A program made the translations under genes and the position numbers. From assembly GCF_916618895.1 (NCBI RefSeq), contig NZ_OU745391.1, positions 434,001-498,000 of the forward strand: a stretch of 64,000 nt of DNA. Reading direction: 5' to 3'. Positions within the stretch are counted from its first letter, which is position 1. The number at the start of each line of letters is the position of its first letter. The DNA comes from Pseudoclavibacter sp. Marseille-Q3772 (lineage in GTDB: Bacteria; Actinomycetota; Actinomycetes; Actinomycetales; Microbacteriaceae). Under the pieces are notes generated by a model. The model was given only the letters and a program-made list of their open reading frames with translations. It ran no database searches and was not told where the DNA came from. This document shows, one piece after another, positions 28,240 through 42,578 of the stretch.

Positions 28240-29472
28240 CTATCGGTGTGCGGATACGACATCCAGGATAGTGTCTGCCACGGTCATTTTTGCACCGCTG
28301 GTGCTCGCGACGCGCTCACCGTGACGTCCGATGACGTCGATCGTGTTCGCATCCTCACCGAAACCGAGCTGGGTGCCGACGAGATTACACACGAGGTAAT
28401 CGCATCCCTTCCGCTCACGCTTGTCTCGCGCGAGTTGGAGCCGCGCCGCCTCGTCTGCCTCGGTTTCGGCCGCGAAACCAACGATGCACTGCGCGGTACC
28501 CGCGGCATCGCGCGCCCGCACAAGCTCACGGAGAATATCCGGGTTCTGCACGAGCCGTACGGTGAGTTCTTCTCCGGTGTGCTCTTTCTTAATCTTCTGC
28601 GCAGCGTGTTCGGCGGGACGGAAATCGGCGACCGCGGCGGCCATGATCACAACATCGTGCTGGTTTGCGCATTCCAAACACGCTCGAGCCATCTCTTGTG
28701 CGCTGCCAACCCGGATGCACTCAATACCGGTGGGCACTTCGACCTCAAGATTCGCGGCGATCAGGGTGACTGCTGCTCCGCGATCGCGTGCGCGCGTGGC
28801 AAGTGCCACACCCTGTTTGCCTGAAGACCGGTTGCCGAGGTAGCGCACCGGGTCCAGCGGTTCTCGGGTGCCACCAGCCGTGATCAGGATGCGGCGTCCG
28901 GCGAGGTCTTGCGACGTCCGGTCGCGCTCGGCCAGCGCCACGATCGCCTCGGCAATGTCATCCGGTTCACTCATCCGCCCCGGACCCTGATCGCTACCGG
29001 TAAGTTGCCCGGATTCGGGCCCAATGACGTTGACGCCTCGTGCCCGCAGCGTCTCAACATTTGCGACGGTTGCCGGATGCTGCCACATTTCAGTGTGCAT
29101 TGCTGGGGCCACCAGCACTGGCGCAGTGGTTGCCAGCAGGGTGTTGGTCAGCAGGTCATTGGCCATACCCGTAGCCATTCGCGCAAGGCAGTCAGCCGTT
29201 GCCGGCACAACGGCAACCACATCGGCCTGCTTACCGAGGGCGACGTGGCGAACTTCGGCCACACCGTCATACAGGGAGGTGTGCAGCGGGTTTCGGCTGA
29301 TTGCTTCGAACGTTGGCCCACCGACGAATTGCAGCGCCGCTTCCGTGGCAATCACGTCCACATGGTGCCCGGAAAGCACCAGAGCGCGAATCACCGAAAC
29401 AGCCTTATAGGCAGCGATGCCGCCGGTGACGCCGACGACGATCCGCAACTGCTCGGGATTCGCGCTGGTCAT
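28240..29472 (-). CDS. coaBC: Bifunctional phosphopantothenoylcysteine decarboxylase/synthetase
   Basis: Two consecutive steps of coenzyme A synthesis in a 410-residue fusion. The CoaC half (about 1-180) is an FMN flavoprotein: VVGVTGGIAAYKA, the catalytic His region EVRHVALGKQAD, and the substrate motif PAMHTEMW (PAMN-like). The CoaB half (190-410) has ILITAGGTREPLDPVRYLGNRSSGKQG and IMAAAVADFRP, and binds CTP. ATG 29472 lies 6 bp beyond the rpoZ stop. The rpoZ-coaBC-metK-priA order is standard for actinobacteria. Confidence 0.97.
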   Translation of the reverse strand: MTSANPEQLRIVVGVTGGIAAYKAVSVIRALVLSGHHVDVIATEAALQFVGGPTFEAISRNPLHTSLYDGVAEVRHVALGKQADVVAVVPATADCLARMATGMANDLLTNTLLATTAPVLVAPAMHTEMWQHPATVANVETLRARGVNVIGPESGQLTGSDQGPGRMSEPDDIAEAIVALAERDRTSQDLAGRRILITAGGTREPLDPVRYLGNRSSGKQGVALATRARDRGAAVTLIAANLEVEVPTGIECIRVGSAQEMARACLECANQHDVVIMAAAVADFRPAEHAAQKIKKEHTGEELTVRLVQNPDILRELVRARDAAGTAQCIVGFAAETEADEAARLQLARDKRERKGCDYLVCNLVGTQLGFGEDANTIDVIGRHGERVASTSGAKMTVADTILDVVSAHR

Positions 29473-29478
29473 TGGCCG

Positions 29479-29835
29479 CTAGTTGCTGCTTTCCTCGGCG
29501 TCATCGGCCGGGGTGATGTCGTCATCACCGAAGCTGAGGAGGTCTTCAGCCGAGTTGTCCTCAAGGAGCAGACCTGCATCCTCGCTCGGCTCACGCATAA
29601 CCAACTTTTCGGCGTTGATTTCGCGCAGCGCAATCGACAGCGGCTTGTCGTCTACGGTCGAGTCGACCAGCGGACCAACGTGCTGGTAAGCGTGTCCCTC
29701 CAGCAGGTCGGTGTTGTAGTCGTTGATCTGACGTGCGCGCTTCGAGGCGAAGATCACCAGCTGGTATTTGTTCTCTACCCGCTCGAGCAGGTCGTCCAGC
29801 GGCGGGTCGATGATTCCCTTGGGCTTGTCGATCAT
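29479..29835 (-). CDS. rpoZ: DNA-directed RNA polymerase omega subunit
   Basis: 118 residues; assists folding of the RNA polymerase beta' subunit. The omega core reads [30 protein letters not shown], followed by [12 protein letters not shown]. The acidic C-terminal 35 residues ([25 protein letters not shown]) are an extension typical of Microbacteriaceae. ATG 29835; gmk lies 56 bp upstream and coaBC 6 bp downstream, so they are likely co-transcribed. Confidence 0.96.
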   Translation of the reverse strand: MIDKPKGIIDPPLDDLLERVENKYQLVIFASKRARQINDYNTDLLEGHAYQHVGPLVDSTVDDKPLSIALREINAEKLVMREPSEDAGLLLEDNSAEDLLSFGDDDITPADDAEESSN

Positions 29836-29891
29836 GATGTCCTAACTTCTGATTCTGCGGCCGAGCGGTGTTGCACGCTCGCGGAGGTTTC

Positions 29892-30836
29892 TTATGTTGA
29901 CGCCGGCTCGTTGGTTGCGGGCGCTGACTGGGCAGTATCTGGCGATGTCGCCACGTCAAACCCCATCAACTTGACAACTTCTTGCGCTGCCTTTGCCACG
30001 GTTTCGTTCACCACACGGGCATCAAACTCGTGCTGAGCAGCAAGTTCCACCTTTGCGGTGCGCAATCGCCGGGCCTGTTCTTCTGCCGTTTCGGTTCCGC
30101 GACCGACCAGGCGTCGTACAAGCTCGTCCCAGGTGGGAGGCAATAGAAACACCATTCTAGCCTCGGGCATGCGTTCCTTCACCTGCCGAGCCCCCTGAAT
30201 ATCAATTTCCAGGAGCACGGGGTTATTCGATGCCAGTTCCTTACGGATGGGGGCTGCGGGCGTACCGTAGCGGTAAGCGTTGTGTACTGTTGCGTATTCC
30301 AGCATCTCCCCCGCCTCGACCATGCGGTCAAACTCCGCATCATCGACGAAGTAATAGTCCACACCTTCGACTTCGCCGGGACGCGGTTTGCGGGTGGTTG
30401 CTGACACAGAGATATGCGCTTGCGGGTAGTGCTCACGGATATAACGGGCAACGGTTCCCTTACCAACGGCAGTTGGGCCGGCGAGCACAACGACGCGGGG
30501 AGTCGCAACCGACGTGCCTTCCCAGGCCTGCAGGAAGCTCATCAGCCGTTCCCGCTGTCGCTTCCCCAGACCGCCCAAACGCTTGACGGGGGCAATTTGC
30601 AATTCGGCAAGGATGCGTTCCGTCTTGGTTTTTCCGATGTGCGGAATCGCACCAAGAAACTGGGTGATCCGCAGTGTTGCTGCCGGATTTGCGGTGTCAG
30701 TTGAGGCGGCAAGCACATCGGCGGGGCGAGCGGCTCCCGTGGCGATGCGCTGCTTTACCTCGGCCCGGGCGCGTCGAGCGGCAACAGCGGCTCGGGATGC
30801 GGCCAGGCGGTCGACTTCCGGCGGGGTTGCGCTCAT
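29892..30836 (-). CDS. gmk: mIHF-guanylate kinase fusion protein
   Basis: One 314-residue open frame joins two proteins that are separate in mycobacteria. Residues about 1-105 match actinobacterial integration host factor: RAAVAARRARAEVKQRIATG, then the DNA-binding helix-two-turn-helix FLGAIPHIGKTKTERILAEL and KRLGGLGKRQRERLMSFL. Residues about 112-295 are guanylate kinase: P-loop GPTAVGKGT, the GMP-binding SATTRKPRPGEVEGVDYYFV, and the lid region GRGTETAEEQARRLRTAKVEL. A Pro/Ala/Ser/Thr-rich tail ends the protein. No internal stop or obvious restart between the parts is seen. It is coupled to pyrF upstream (ATGA). It should make GDP from GMP; whether the mIHF part binds DNA is unknown. Confidence 0.93.
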   Translation of the reverse strand: MSATPPEVDRLAASRAAVAARRARAEVKQRIATGAARPADVLAASTDTANPAATLRITQFLGAIPHIGKTKTERILAELQIAPVKRLGGLGKRQRERLMSFLQAWEGTSVATPRVVVLAGPTAVGKGTVARYIREHYPQAHISVSATTRKPRPGEVEGVDYYFVDDAEFDRMVEAGEMLEYATVHNAYRYGTPAAPIRKELASNNPVLLEIDIQGARQVKERMPEARMVFLLPPTWDELVRRLVGRGTETAEEQARRLRTAKVELAAQHEFDARVVNETVAKAAQEVVKLMGFDVATSPDTAQSAPATNEPAST

Positions 30837-31715
30837 GCGAACGCTCGCTCGAGAGTGCGGAGTTGTTCATCGATCGCCGCATCCAAACCGTCAAGACCGT
30901 GCTGTAGCAAACCGCGAGATGAATTCACGATGACGTTCTCGGCCGACGCGCCAAAAATCTTGCGAACATCCGCCACATCCGCTCCCTGATGGCCGAATCC
31001 CGGCGCAAGAATCGGCGTGTCGGGTTCATCGGCGAGCTCATTCACGTCGATTCCCAGCAGTTCAAGATCGACGGTGGCACCGATTACGACACCCACGGAA
31101 CCCTTCGTGCGTTCGGCAGCGTGTTCGTGGTTCCAACGGGCAGCACGACCGGCAATACCGCCGGCAACGCTTCGACCCTCCATACTTCCGCGAATACGGC
31201 GGGCGGTCTGTACAGATGCGGATTCAGGGTTTGACGTCGCTGCCAGCGCGAACAGACCCTTGCCATACTGCTCGGTCATCTCCAGCGGTTTCTTGAACGT
31301 ATCGAATCCCTGATAGGGGTTGATCGTCATCGCGTCCGCTTCCAGCGGCATTCCCGGTGTCAGCCACGCCTCCGAATACGCTTCGAGAGTGCTGCCCACG
31401 TCACCGCGTTTAACGTCCGCGATCACGAGCAGGCCGGCGTCTCGCGCGGCAGCGAAGACATCCTCAAGCACACGATAACCGTTGGCACCGAAACGCTCGT
31501 AGAACGCGACCTGAGGTTTGACGATGCCGACACGGCCCTCGAGCTTTTCAATAATGCGCAACCCAAACTCGTGCGCACCGACGGCCGACACAGGCAGCCC
31601 CCAATGCTCGAGCAGGTAGGTGTGCGGGTCGATTCCCACACACAGGTGACCGTATTGGTCCATCGTGGCAGCTAGGCGCTCACCGAATGAAGGTGCTTCG
31701 TTGGTTGTGGTCATG

Positions 31716-31723
<8 letters not shown>
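30833..31723 (-). CDS. pyrF: Orotidine 5'-phosphate decarboxylase (type 2)
   Basis: Last step of UMP synthesis. 296 residues, the longer type 2 form of actinobacteria. The catalytic motif is [20 protein letters not shown] (the DxKRGD Lys/Asp pair); the phosphate-binding region [19 protein letters not shown] is near the C-terminus. I take GTG 31723, which has AAAGG at a good distance and overlaps carB by 8 bp; ATG 31714 is an alternative. Overlaps gmk as ATGA. Confidence 0.96.
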
Positions 31724-35012
<3,289 letters not shown>

Positions 35013-35021
35013 ATTCGGCTC

Positions 35022-36176
35022 CTAGTGGCTAGCGGTGGTATTGGATTTGGCGGCGAGCACCATATCGCGGAAACGGATGAATAGCGGTGCCGCGTCGTGC
35101 GGTCCGGATGCAGCCTCAGGATGGAACTGCACGGAAAACGCGGGGATATCGAGGCAACGTAACCCTTCAACGACATCGTCATTGAGGCCGATATGGCTCA
35201 CCTCGACGCGACCGAACCCTTCGGGCGAGTCAACGGTCTCGTTGATCGGCACCGATACGGCAAACCCGTGGTTCTGCGCGGTGATCTCAACCTTGTTCGT
35301 TGCCGTATCGCGCACCGGCTGGTTGATCCCGCGATGACCGAACGGCAGCTTGTAAGTGTCGAATCCGAGCGCGCGGCCAAGCAGCTGGTTACCGAAGCAG
35401 ATTCCCATATACGGGTATCCGTCGCGCAACAGGGTGCGCAGCACCTCAACCTGCGCCGCATTCGCCTCCGGGTCTCCGGGGCCATTCGAGTAAAAGACAG
35501 CGTCAACACCGAGCGCTGTAATCTCATCCGCGGTGGTATCCGCAGGAAGCACATGCACGTCAAACCCGACGGTGTTCAGGTTCACCACGGTTGCTCGTTT
35601 CACGCCGAGGTCCAGCAGGGCAACGCTGCCAATACGCTCGGATGCGGTGCTCTCGGACAAGTATGCAGCCTCGCAAGTTACCCGGTCGGACAGGTATTGA
35701 CCCGCCATGCTTGGCGAAGCGAGCACGCTCGTCAGCTGCTCTTTAGCATCCTTACTCGCGGACTCACCCGAGAAAATCCCCGCACGCATCGCACCCTTAT
35801 CGCGAATGCGTCGCGTAATGGCCCGCGTGTCGACATCGGCAATGCCGACGATCTCGGCCTCGCGCAGCGCATCTTCAAGGGTGCCTTCGGCTCGCCAATT
35901 GGATATCACTCGACTGGCATCGCGCACGACATAGCCGTTGACCCAGAATCGGCTCGATTCCATATCGGTCGCGTTGACACCGACATTGCCGATATGTGGT
36001 GCGGTCTGAACCACGATCTGCCCCGCGTAGCTGGGATCAGAGAGGGTCTCTTGGTAGCCGGTCATCCCCGTGGTAAAGACGATTTCACCGAAGCGCTCGC
36101 CGGTTGCCCCGTATGCAGTTCCTTCATATCGGGTGCCGTCCTCGAGCACTAGCACGGCGGGTTCAGGGCGAATCAT
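35022..36176 (-). CDS. carA: Carbamoyl phosphate synthase small subunit
   Basis: Glutaminase subunit that supplies ammonia to CarB. 384 residues. The N-terminal CarA-specific domain opens AVLVLEDGTRYEGTAYGATGE. The class I amidotransferase domain has the nucleophilic Cys in YMGICFGNQLLGRALG, PFGHRGINQPV, and the His/Glu pair in FSVQFHPEAASGP. ATG 36176 overlaps the PH-protein stop (ATGA). Confidence 0.98.
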   Translation of the reverse strand: MIRPEPAVLVLEDGTRYEGTAYGATGERFGEIVFTTGMTGYQETLSDPSYAGQIVVQTAPHIGNVGVNATDMESSRFWVNGYVVRDASRVISNWRAEGTLEDALREAEIVGIADVDTRAITRRIRDKGAMRAGIFSGESASKDAKEQLTSVLASPSMAGQYLSDRVTCEAAYLSESTASERIGSVALLDLGVKRATVVNLNTVGFDVHVLPADTTADEITALGVDAVFYSNGPGDPEANAAQVEVLRTLLRDGYPYMGICFGNQLLGRALGFDTYKLPFGHRGINQPVRDTATNKVEITAQNHGFAVSVPINETVDSPEGFGRVEVSHIGLNDDVVEGLRCLDIPAFSVQFHPEAASGPHDAAPLFIRFRDMVLAAKSNTTASH

Positions 36177-36727
36177 GCGAGCTCCTCTGTGGTGGTGGAT
36201 TCGTTCAGGTTGTGTTCGTGGTGGGGCAGCTCGTCATCGATGAGTGCCCGCAATTGCTTCAGGAATGCCGTGCGTTCGGCTGGATCAACGACGCGAAAGA
36301 AGCTTTCAACATGTTCATCCGGTGTCATGCACCACTCGATTGCCACCAGGCCGCCACGCTCAACGGCGCGATCGATTGTGCCGGATGCGGTTCGAACGCC
36401 GCGTAGCTTGCTCAGCGGAATAAAAAACGGCGCCTGATCGGTGATGCCTACCGCGATACCCTCATCGTGCACTTCAACATCTGCCCGGCCGCGAAAGCCA
36501 AGCGGTTTAACAGCGATTCGCTCGAGTGTGTTGTCGGCCTTCGAGGTGCCGACATAGTGGATGCCATCGAAAGTAGCCCGCGGACGGACGAGGGATGCGG
36601 GGAGTGGGTCGGGTGCCGGCAAGTGCGCCTGGGCGCGTTCCCGGGCACGCCACCCGGCCACCATTGCCGCAATCGCGCCCCCGCTTATACCGAGAATGAC
36701 TACCGTCGAAACAATTGGTCCGATCAT
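36173..36727 (-). CDS. Membrane-anchored bacterial PH-like domain protein
   Basis: A 184-residue protein with one N-terminal membrane helix (about 4-26, IVSTVVILGISGGAIAAMVA) and a soluble domain of about 110 residues (FDGIHYVGTSKADNTLERI... through the last helix) with the strand pattern of bacterial pleckstrin-homology-like domains. An equivalent gene sits between pyrC and carA in mycobacteria and other actinobacteria, where it is annotated as a membrane or export protein without proven function. It overlaps pyrC (TAATG) and carA (ATGA), so it is firmly inside the operon. Confidence 0.78.
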   Translation of the reverse strand: MIGPIVSTVVILGISGGAIAAMVAGWRARERAQAHLPAPDPLPASLVRPRATFDGIHYVGTSKADNTLERIAVKPLGFRGRADVEVHDEGIAVGITDQAPFFIPLSKLRGVRTASGTIDRAVERGGLVAIEWCMTPDEHVESFFRVVDPAERTAFLKQLRALIDDELPHHEHNLNESTTTEELA

Positions 36728-38046
36728 TAGCTCCCCGCCTGCTCGTCGAGGACAACCACATCCCCGTCGCGAACGGTGAACGTACCGCGGTAGAGCGTGT
36801 GCCGCACCTCGCCCGGTAGCTCAAGTCCCAGATACGGCGAGTTCGTCGACTTACCAGCCAGATCAGCCTCGGTAAACACCGAGGAGGCGTCGGGATCGTA
36901 AATCACCAGATTCGCCAATTCGCCCTCGGCGATTGGCCGCCCGGCTTCAGCTGCCGAGCCGAGGCGGGCTGGCTGCTCGCTCATGACACGGGCAACCGCG
37001 CGCCAATCCAGTAGCCCCGAGTTGACCATCGTGGCATGCACGACACGGAGCGCTGACTCCAGGCCGACCATACCCATCGCCGCGTGATCCCACTCACAAT
37101 CTTTTGCATCGCGCGGATGCGGAGCGTGGTCGGTACCCACCACGTCAATCGTTCCGTCGGCCAGAGCCTGCCGCAGCGCGAGCACATCGGCATCGGTGCG
37201 CAGCGGCGGGTTCACTTTAAACCGCGCATCGAATCCACGCACTTTCTCTTCGGTGAGCAATAAGTGATGCGGGGTCACTTCGGCAGTGATATTGATGCCC
37301 CGATCTTTTGCCCAGCGCACCACATCAACCGCCTGTGCGGTCGAGAGGTGACACACATGCACGCGTGAGCCAGTCTGTTCGGCAAGGATCGCATCCCGAG
37401 CAATAATCGAAGTTTCGGCGGCGGTCGGCCAACCGCCAAGCCCCAGCTCTGCCGACAACGCGCCCTCGTTCATCTGGGCGCCGATGGTGAGCTTTGGCTC
37501 CTGAGCGTGCTGTGCAATCACGCCGTCAAAGGCTTTCACGTACTCGAGTGCCCGACGCATGATCAGCGGATCGTGCACACAATCGCCGTCGTCCGAGAAC
37601 ATGCGCACTGCAGCTCGTGACTGCGCCATTGACGCAAGCTCTGCCAGTTGCTCACTCTTACGGCCAACTGTGACAGCGCCGATTGGGTGAACATCCGCAT
37701 AGCCGGCCTCGCGACCGAGCGCGTACACCGCATCCACGACACCTGCGGTGTCCTGTGCCGGTGAGGTATTGGGCATTGCAAAGATCGTGGTGAATCCGCC
37801 CTTCGCAGCCGCCATCGAGCCGGTTCGCACTGTCTCGGCCGACTCAAATCCGGGTTCGCGCAGGTGCACGTGTACGTCAACGAGACCGGGCAGCGCAATG
37901 CATCCGCTGCCGTCAATGACCGTGTCCACATCCGCACCGTCGATGCTGCCGGCATCGGCGATCTTGGTAATTCGATCGCCGTCAATCAGCAGGTCGCGGG
38001 CTTCTTCGCCGTACGGGCGCACATTGCGCAGCAGTGTTGTCGTCAT
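36727..38046 (-). CDS. pyrC: Dihydroorotase
   Basis: Cyclises carbamoyl aspartate to dihydroorotate. A 439-residue class I zinc amidohydrolase: metal ligands in LVDVHVHLREPGFE, substrate/metal His in VHVCHLSTAQAVD and AEVTPHHLLL, and the catalytic Asp in DVVGTDHAPHP. ATG 38046 (MTTTLLRNVRPYG) follows a GGAGAGGA box within the pyrB end; earlier starts would lie inside pyrB. Confidence 0.97.
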   Translation of the reverse strand: MTTTLLRNVRPYGEEARDLLIDGDRITKIADAGSIDGADVDTVIDGSGCIALPGLVDVHVHLREPGFESAETVRTGSMAAAKGGFTTIFAMPNTSPAQDTAGVVDAVYALGREAGYADVHPIGAVTVGRKSEQLAELASMAQSRAAVRMFSDDGDCVHDPLIMRRALEYVKAFDGVIAQHAQEPKLTIGAQMNEGALSAELGLGGWPTAAETSIIARDAILAEQTGSRVHVCHLSTAQAVDVVRWAKDRGINITAEVTPHHLLLTEEKVRGFDARFKVNPPLRTDADVLALRQALADGTIDVVGTDHAPHPRDAKDCEWDHAAMGMVGLESALRVVHATMVNSGLLDWRAVARVMSEQPARLGSAAEAGRPIAEGELANLVIYDPDASSVFTEADLAGKSTNSPYLGLELPGEVRHTLYRGTFTVRDGDVVVLDEQAGS

Positions 38047-38051
38047 TGTCG

Positions 38052-39610
<1,559 letters not shown>

Positions 39611-39704
39611 GGATGATCAGTGTTGTCTTTTAGCTTAGCGTGTCGAACCCCCGGCGCGAGCACGCGCACGAGGGTCCGAATCAGGTTCATCTAGCCGTTG
39701 CGGT

Positions 39705-40163
39705 TCAGGCGGACGCTTGCCCGTCACTGTGCGACGCCGGCTCGCCTGCCGTACCAACCGCATCCGCGATAGCACCGAGCACGCCGTTGATAAAGCGGCC
39801 GGAGTCATCCGTGGAGTACTCCCCCGCTGCAGCAATCGCCTCAGTAATAGCAACCGGGTTCGGCACCTGATCGTTGAAGCAGATCTCCCAAGTACCAACC
39901 CGCAGAATCGCACGGTCAACGTTCGGCATTCGCTCCAACGGCCAGTCGTGCGATTGCGCACTGATCCGCGCGTCGATCTCTTCGCCGTGCTCCAACACAC
40001 CAGTGATAATCTCGCGGGCGTACAGCCATGATGCCTCGCGCTCCGGCTCGTGCAACGCACGGGCCTGTTCATCGGCGAGCACCTGCTGCAGATCACGCTG
40101 CATCACATCAGCGGTGTACAGCATGTCCATTGCGCGCTTACGCGCCTTGGTACGTGCGCTCAC
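39705..40163 (-). CDS. nusB: Transcription antitermination factor NusB
   Basis: All-helical RNA-binding protein that, with NusE/S10, binds boxA of rRNA leaders and supports antitermination. 152 residues: ARTKARKRAMDMLYTADVM at the start, and NVDRAILRVGTWEICFN with PNPVAITEAIAAAGEYS later, all typical. A short polar tail follows. Start GTG 40163 overlaps the efp stop by one base (TAGTG). Confidence 0.96.
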   Translation of the reverse strand: MSARTKARKRAMDMLYTADVMQRDLQQVLADEQARALHEPEREASWLYAREIITGVLEHGEEIDARISAQSHDWPLERMPNVDRAILRVGTWEICFNDQVPNPVAITEAIAAAGEYSTDDSGRFINGVLGAIADAVGTAGEPASHSDGQASA

Positions 40164-40726
40164 TAGTCGTTCACGCGTCCGAGGTACTCGCCGGTACGGG
40201 TGTCGACCTTGATGCGGGTGCCCTGGTCAACGAAGAGCGGCACCTGTACTTCGGCGCCGGTTTCGACAGTGGCGGGTTTGGTGCCGGCGTTCGAGCGGTC
40301 GCCCTGCAGTCCCGGCTCAGTGTAGGTGATCTCCAGCACCACGGAGGCCGGCATTTCGATGTACAGCGGGTTGCCCTCGTACATACCGATCTGGACGCGC
40401 TGCTGCTCGAGCAGGTAGTTGGCGGCGTCGCCGACGATGTTTGCAGGTACCGTCAGCTGGTCGAAGTCTTGCTCATCCATGAAGACAAAGTCAGCGCCGT
40501 CTTGGTAGAGGTACTGGTAGTCGCGGCGATCCACGGTGGCCGTCTCGATCTTGGCGCCGGCGTTAAACGTACGGTCTACGGTCTTGCCCTGAACGATGTT
40601 CTTCAGCTTGGTACGAACGAACGCACCACCCTTGCCCGGCTTAACGTGCTGGAACTCGAGTACCTGCCAGAGCTGGCCGTCGATAATCATGACCAGGCCG
40701 TTCTTGATGTCCGCGGTGGTTGCCAT
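40163..40726 (-). CDS. efp: Elongation factor P
   Basis: Relieves ribosome stalling at polyproline. 187 residues in three beta-barrel domains. The domain I loop carrying the modifiable residue reads [10 protein letters not shown], with Lys-32 equivalent in PGKGG. Conserved [20 protein letters not shown] and TGEYLGRV are present. ATG 40726 follows GGAAAGGACTTTAACTG. aroB lies 47 bp upstream. Confidence 0.98.
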   Translation of the reverse strand: MATTADIKNGLVMIIDGQLWQVLEFQHVKPGKGGAFVRTKLKNIVQGKTVDRTFNAGAKIETATVDRRDYQYLYQDGADFVFMDEQDFDQLTVPANIVGDAANYLLEQQRVQIGMYEGNPLYIEMPASVVLEITYTEPGLQGDRSNAGTKPATVETGAEVQVPLFVDQGTRIKVDTRTGEYLGRVND

Positions 40727-40773
40727 CAGTTAAAGTCCTTTCCAAAAAATTGACGCTTTAGCTTATCGCGCGC

Positions 40774-41865
40774 CTAGGATGCGATTTCTTGATACGCCGC
40801 AAAGAGCAGTGATTCGTCCGGGGCTTGCATCACCGTGGGCTGACCGATGTCGTCGAGCACCACGAAACGCAGCATCTTGCCGCGCGCCTTCTTGTCCCGG
40901 TGCATGACCGCCAGCAAGCTCGTCCACCGGTCCTGCGGGTATTGCGTTGGTAGTCCCAGCAGTTCAAGGATGCGCGTGTGCCGGTCGGCAGCTTCGTCGC
41001 TGAGACGTCCTGTCAGGCGCGCAAGTTCGGCGACAAACCGCATCCCGACCGCAACGGCAGCGCCGTGCCGCCACTGATACCGCTCGTGATGTTCAATCGC
41101 GTGTCCAAGCGTGTGGCCGTAGTTCAGCATTTCGCGCGCACCGCGTTCGGTGAGATCGTTCGCGGTCACCTCGAGTTTGAAGCGGATGGCGATCTCCAAG
41201 ATCTGTCGAAATGCCTCGCTCGCAGGGTCGGTGGCTGCCTGCGGATCGGCTTCAATCAATTCGAGGATGCGTGGTGAGTGGATGAATCCGATCTTGACCG
41301 CCTCGGCGAAACCGGTGACCAGTTCGTTTCGTGGCAGAGACTCGAGCACATCGAGATCGACGATGACGCCGCTTGGTTCGTGGAAAGCACCGACGAGGTT
41401 CTTTCCCTCATTCGTGTTGATGCCGGTCTTCCCGCCAACTGCCGCGTCCACCATGGCCAGCACGGTCGTGGGGATCTGCACGACTCGCACACCACGCAAC
41501 CACGATGCGGCGACCCAGCCACCCAGGTCGGTGGCTGCTCCCCCGCCGATCGCCACGATCGCATCCGTACGGGTGAAATCGCTCTGCCCCAGGATCTGCC
41601 ACAGGAACTGGGCGACCTCCAGGCGTTTGCCCGATTCGGCATCCGGAATCTCCGCCATCAGCACCCGCCGGTAGTGGCTCGATAGCCGTTCCCGCACTCC
41701 CTCGGCGACATCACGCAGGGTGGGTTGGTGCACGATCAGAATTTGCTCGCAGTGTTCGCCCAAGAGCGGTGGGAGGTGGTGCTCGATGTTCGAGATCAGT
41801 TCACGACCCAAGAGCACCGGTCCGTGTGAGCTACCGGAGTCAATTCGAAGTGGGGTTTCGGTCAC
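40774..41865 (-). CDS. aroB: 3-dehydroquinate synthase
   Basis: Second step of the shikimate pathway. A 363-residue NAD/metal enzyme. NAD site IVAIGGGAATDLGGWVAASW; substrate loop PTTVLAMVDAAVGGKTGIN; metal ligands in GFAEAVKIGFI and NYGHTLGHAIEHHE. GTG 41865 follows GAAGGAAACCAG. The preceding aroK ends 41 bp upstream. Confidence 0.98.
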   Translation of the reverse strand: MTETPLRIDSGSSHGPVLLGRELISNIEHHLPPLLGEHCEQILIVHQPTLRDVAEGVRERLSSHYRRVLMAEIPDAESGKRLEVAQFLWQILGQSDFTRTDAIVAIGGGAATDLGGWVAASWLRGVRVVQIPTTVLAMVDAAVGGKTGINTNEGKNLVGAFHEPSGVIVDLDVLESLPRNELVTGFAEAVKIGFIHSPRILELIEADPQAATDPASEAFRQILEIAIRFKLEVTANDLTERGAREMLNYGHTLGHAIEHHERYQWRHGAAVAVGMRFVAELARLTGRLSDEAADRHTRILELLGLPTQYPQDRWTSLLAVMHRDKKARGKMLRFVVLDDIGQPTVMQAPDESLLFAAYQEIAS

Positions 41866-41906
41866 CTGGTTTCCTTCGTGTGCTGTAGAACGTGCGGGGC
41901 AACTAA

Positions 41907-42578
41907 CTACTGTGATCGTCGACGCAGATCGCTGCCGATTGCGCGCAGATCGCTGGTCGGCGGCGTCGGTTTCGGCGGTTCGGATGCGGTGGCGCGCTTG
42001 GGCGAATGCGGGGTCTGCTGGCGCGGCAGCACCGTGGTTGTACTGGCCCGCGAGGCGTCATCTGCGGTGCGCACTAGTGGCGAGCCCTGTTGTTTCAGGT
42101 ACTTTCGCACATCGTTGACAACCTGCCACATGGGCCGAAAACTCGTGTCAAAGGTTGCATCGGCAAGCCGCTCATAAATCGCTCGCCTCGCCTCATAGGT
42201 GGCGATCCACGAGTCAATACCGGTGAGCAGCGGGCGATTTCGTTTGCCGCTAATACGTTCTTCGATTGCCTCCGGACTAGCCACCAGCAGCACCACCGTA
42301 TGTCCGGGTCCGGAGAGATCGGCCTGGGTGCGCGCATCCAGGATGGCACCGCCGCCGAGCGAGACAACATCGTATTCGCGGATCGCAGCGGCGACGGTAT
42401 CGCGCTCGATTGCGCGGAACGCAGCCTCCCCGTGTTTCGGAATGAACTCGGCAATCGCGCCATGTTCGCGAGCGATCAGCTTGTCGGTATCCGCGTAGCT
42501 GGCGCCGATTCGCCGCGCGAGCCGTTTACCGACCCGGGATTTTCCCGCAGCCGGTGGACCGATCAGGATGACGCTCAT
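41907..42578 (-). CDS. aroK: Shikimate kinase with C-terminal extension
   Basis: Phosphorylates shikimate with ATP. The core (about 1-165) has Walker [17 protein letters not shown], the shikimate Asp/Arg motif [10 protein letters not shown], and SLGGGAI. From about residue 170 to 223 there is a Ser/Thr/Pro/Arg-rich tail ([20 protein letters not shown] and onward) that is probably disordered and not needed for catalysis; typical enzymes have 165-190 residues. ATG 42578 overlaps the aroC stop (ATGA); an in-frame start 9 nt upstream is inside aroC. Confidence 0.94.
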   Translation of the reverse strand: MSVILIGPPAAGKSRVGKRLARRIGASYADTDKLIAREHGAIAEFIPKHGEAAFRAIERDTVAAAIREYDVVSLGGGAILDARTQADLSGPGHTVVLLVASPEAIEERISGKRNRPLLTGIDSWIATYEARRAIYERLADATFDTSFRPMWQVVNDVRKYLKQQGSPLVRTADDASRASTTTVLPRQQTPHSPKRATASEPPKPTPPTSDLRAIGSDLRRRSQ

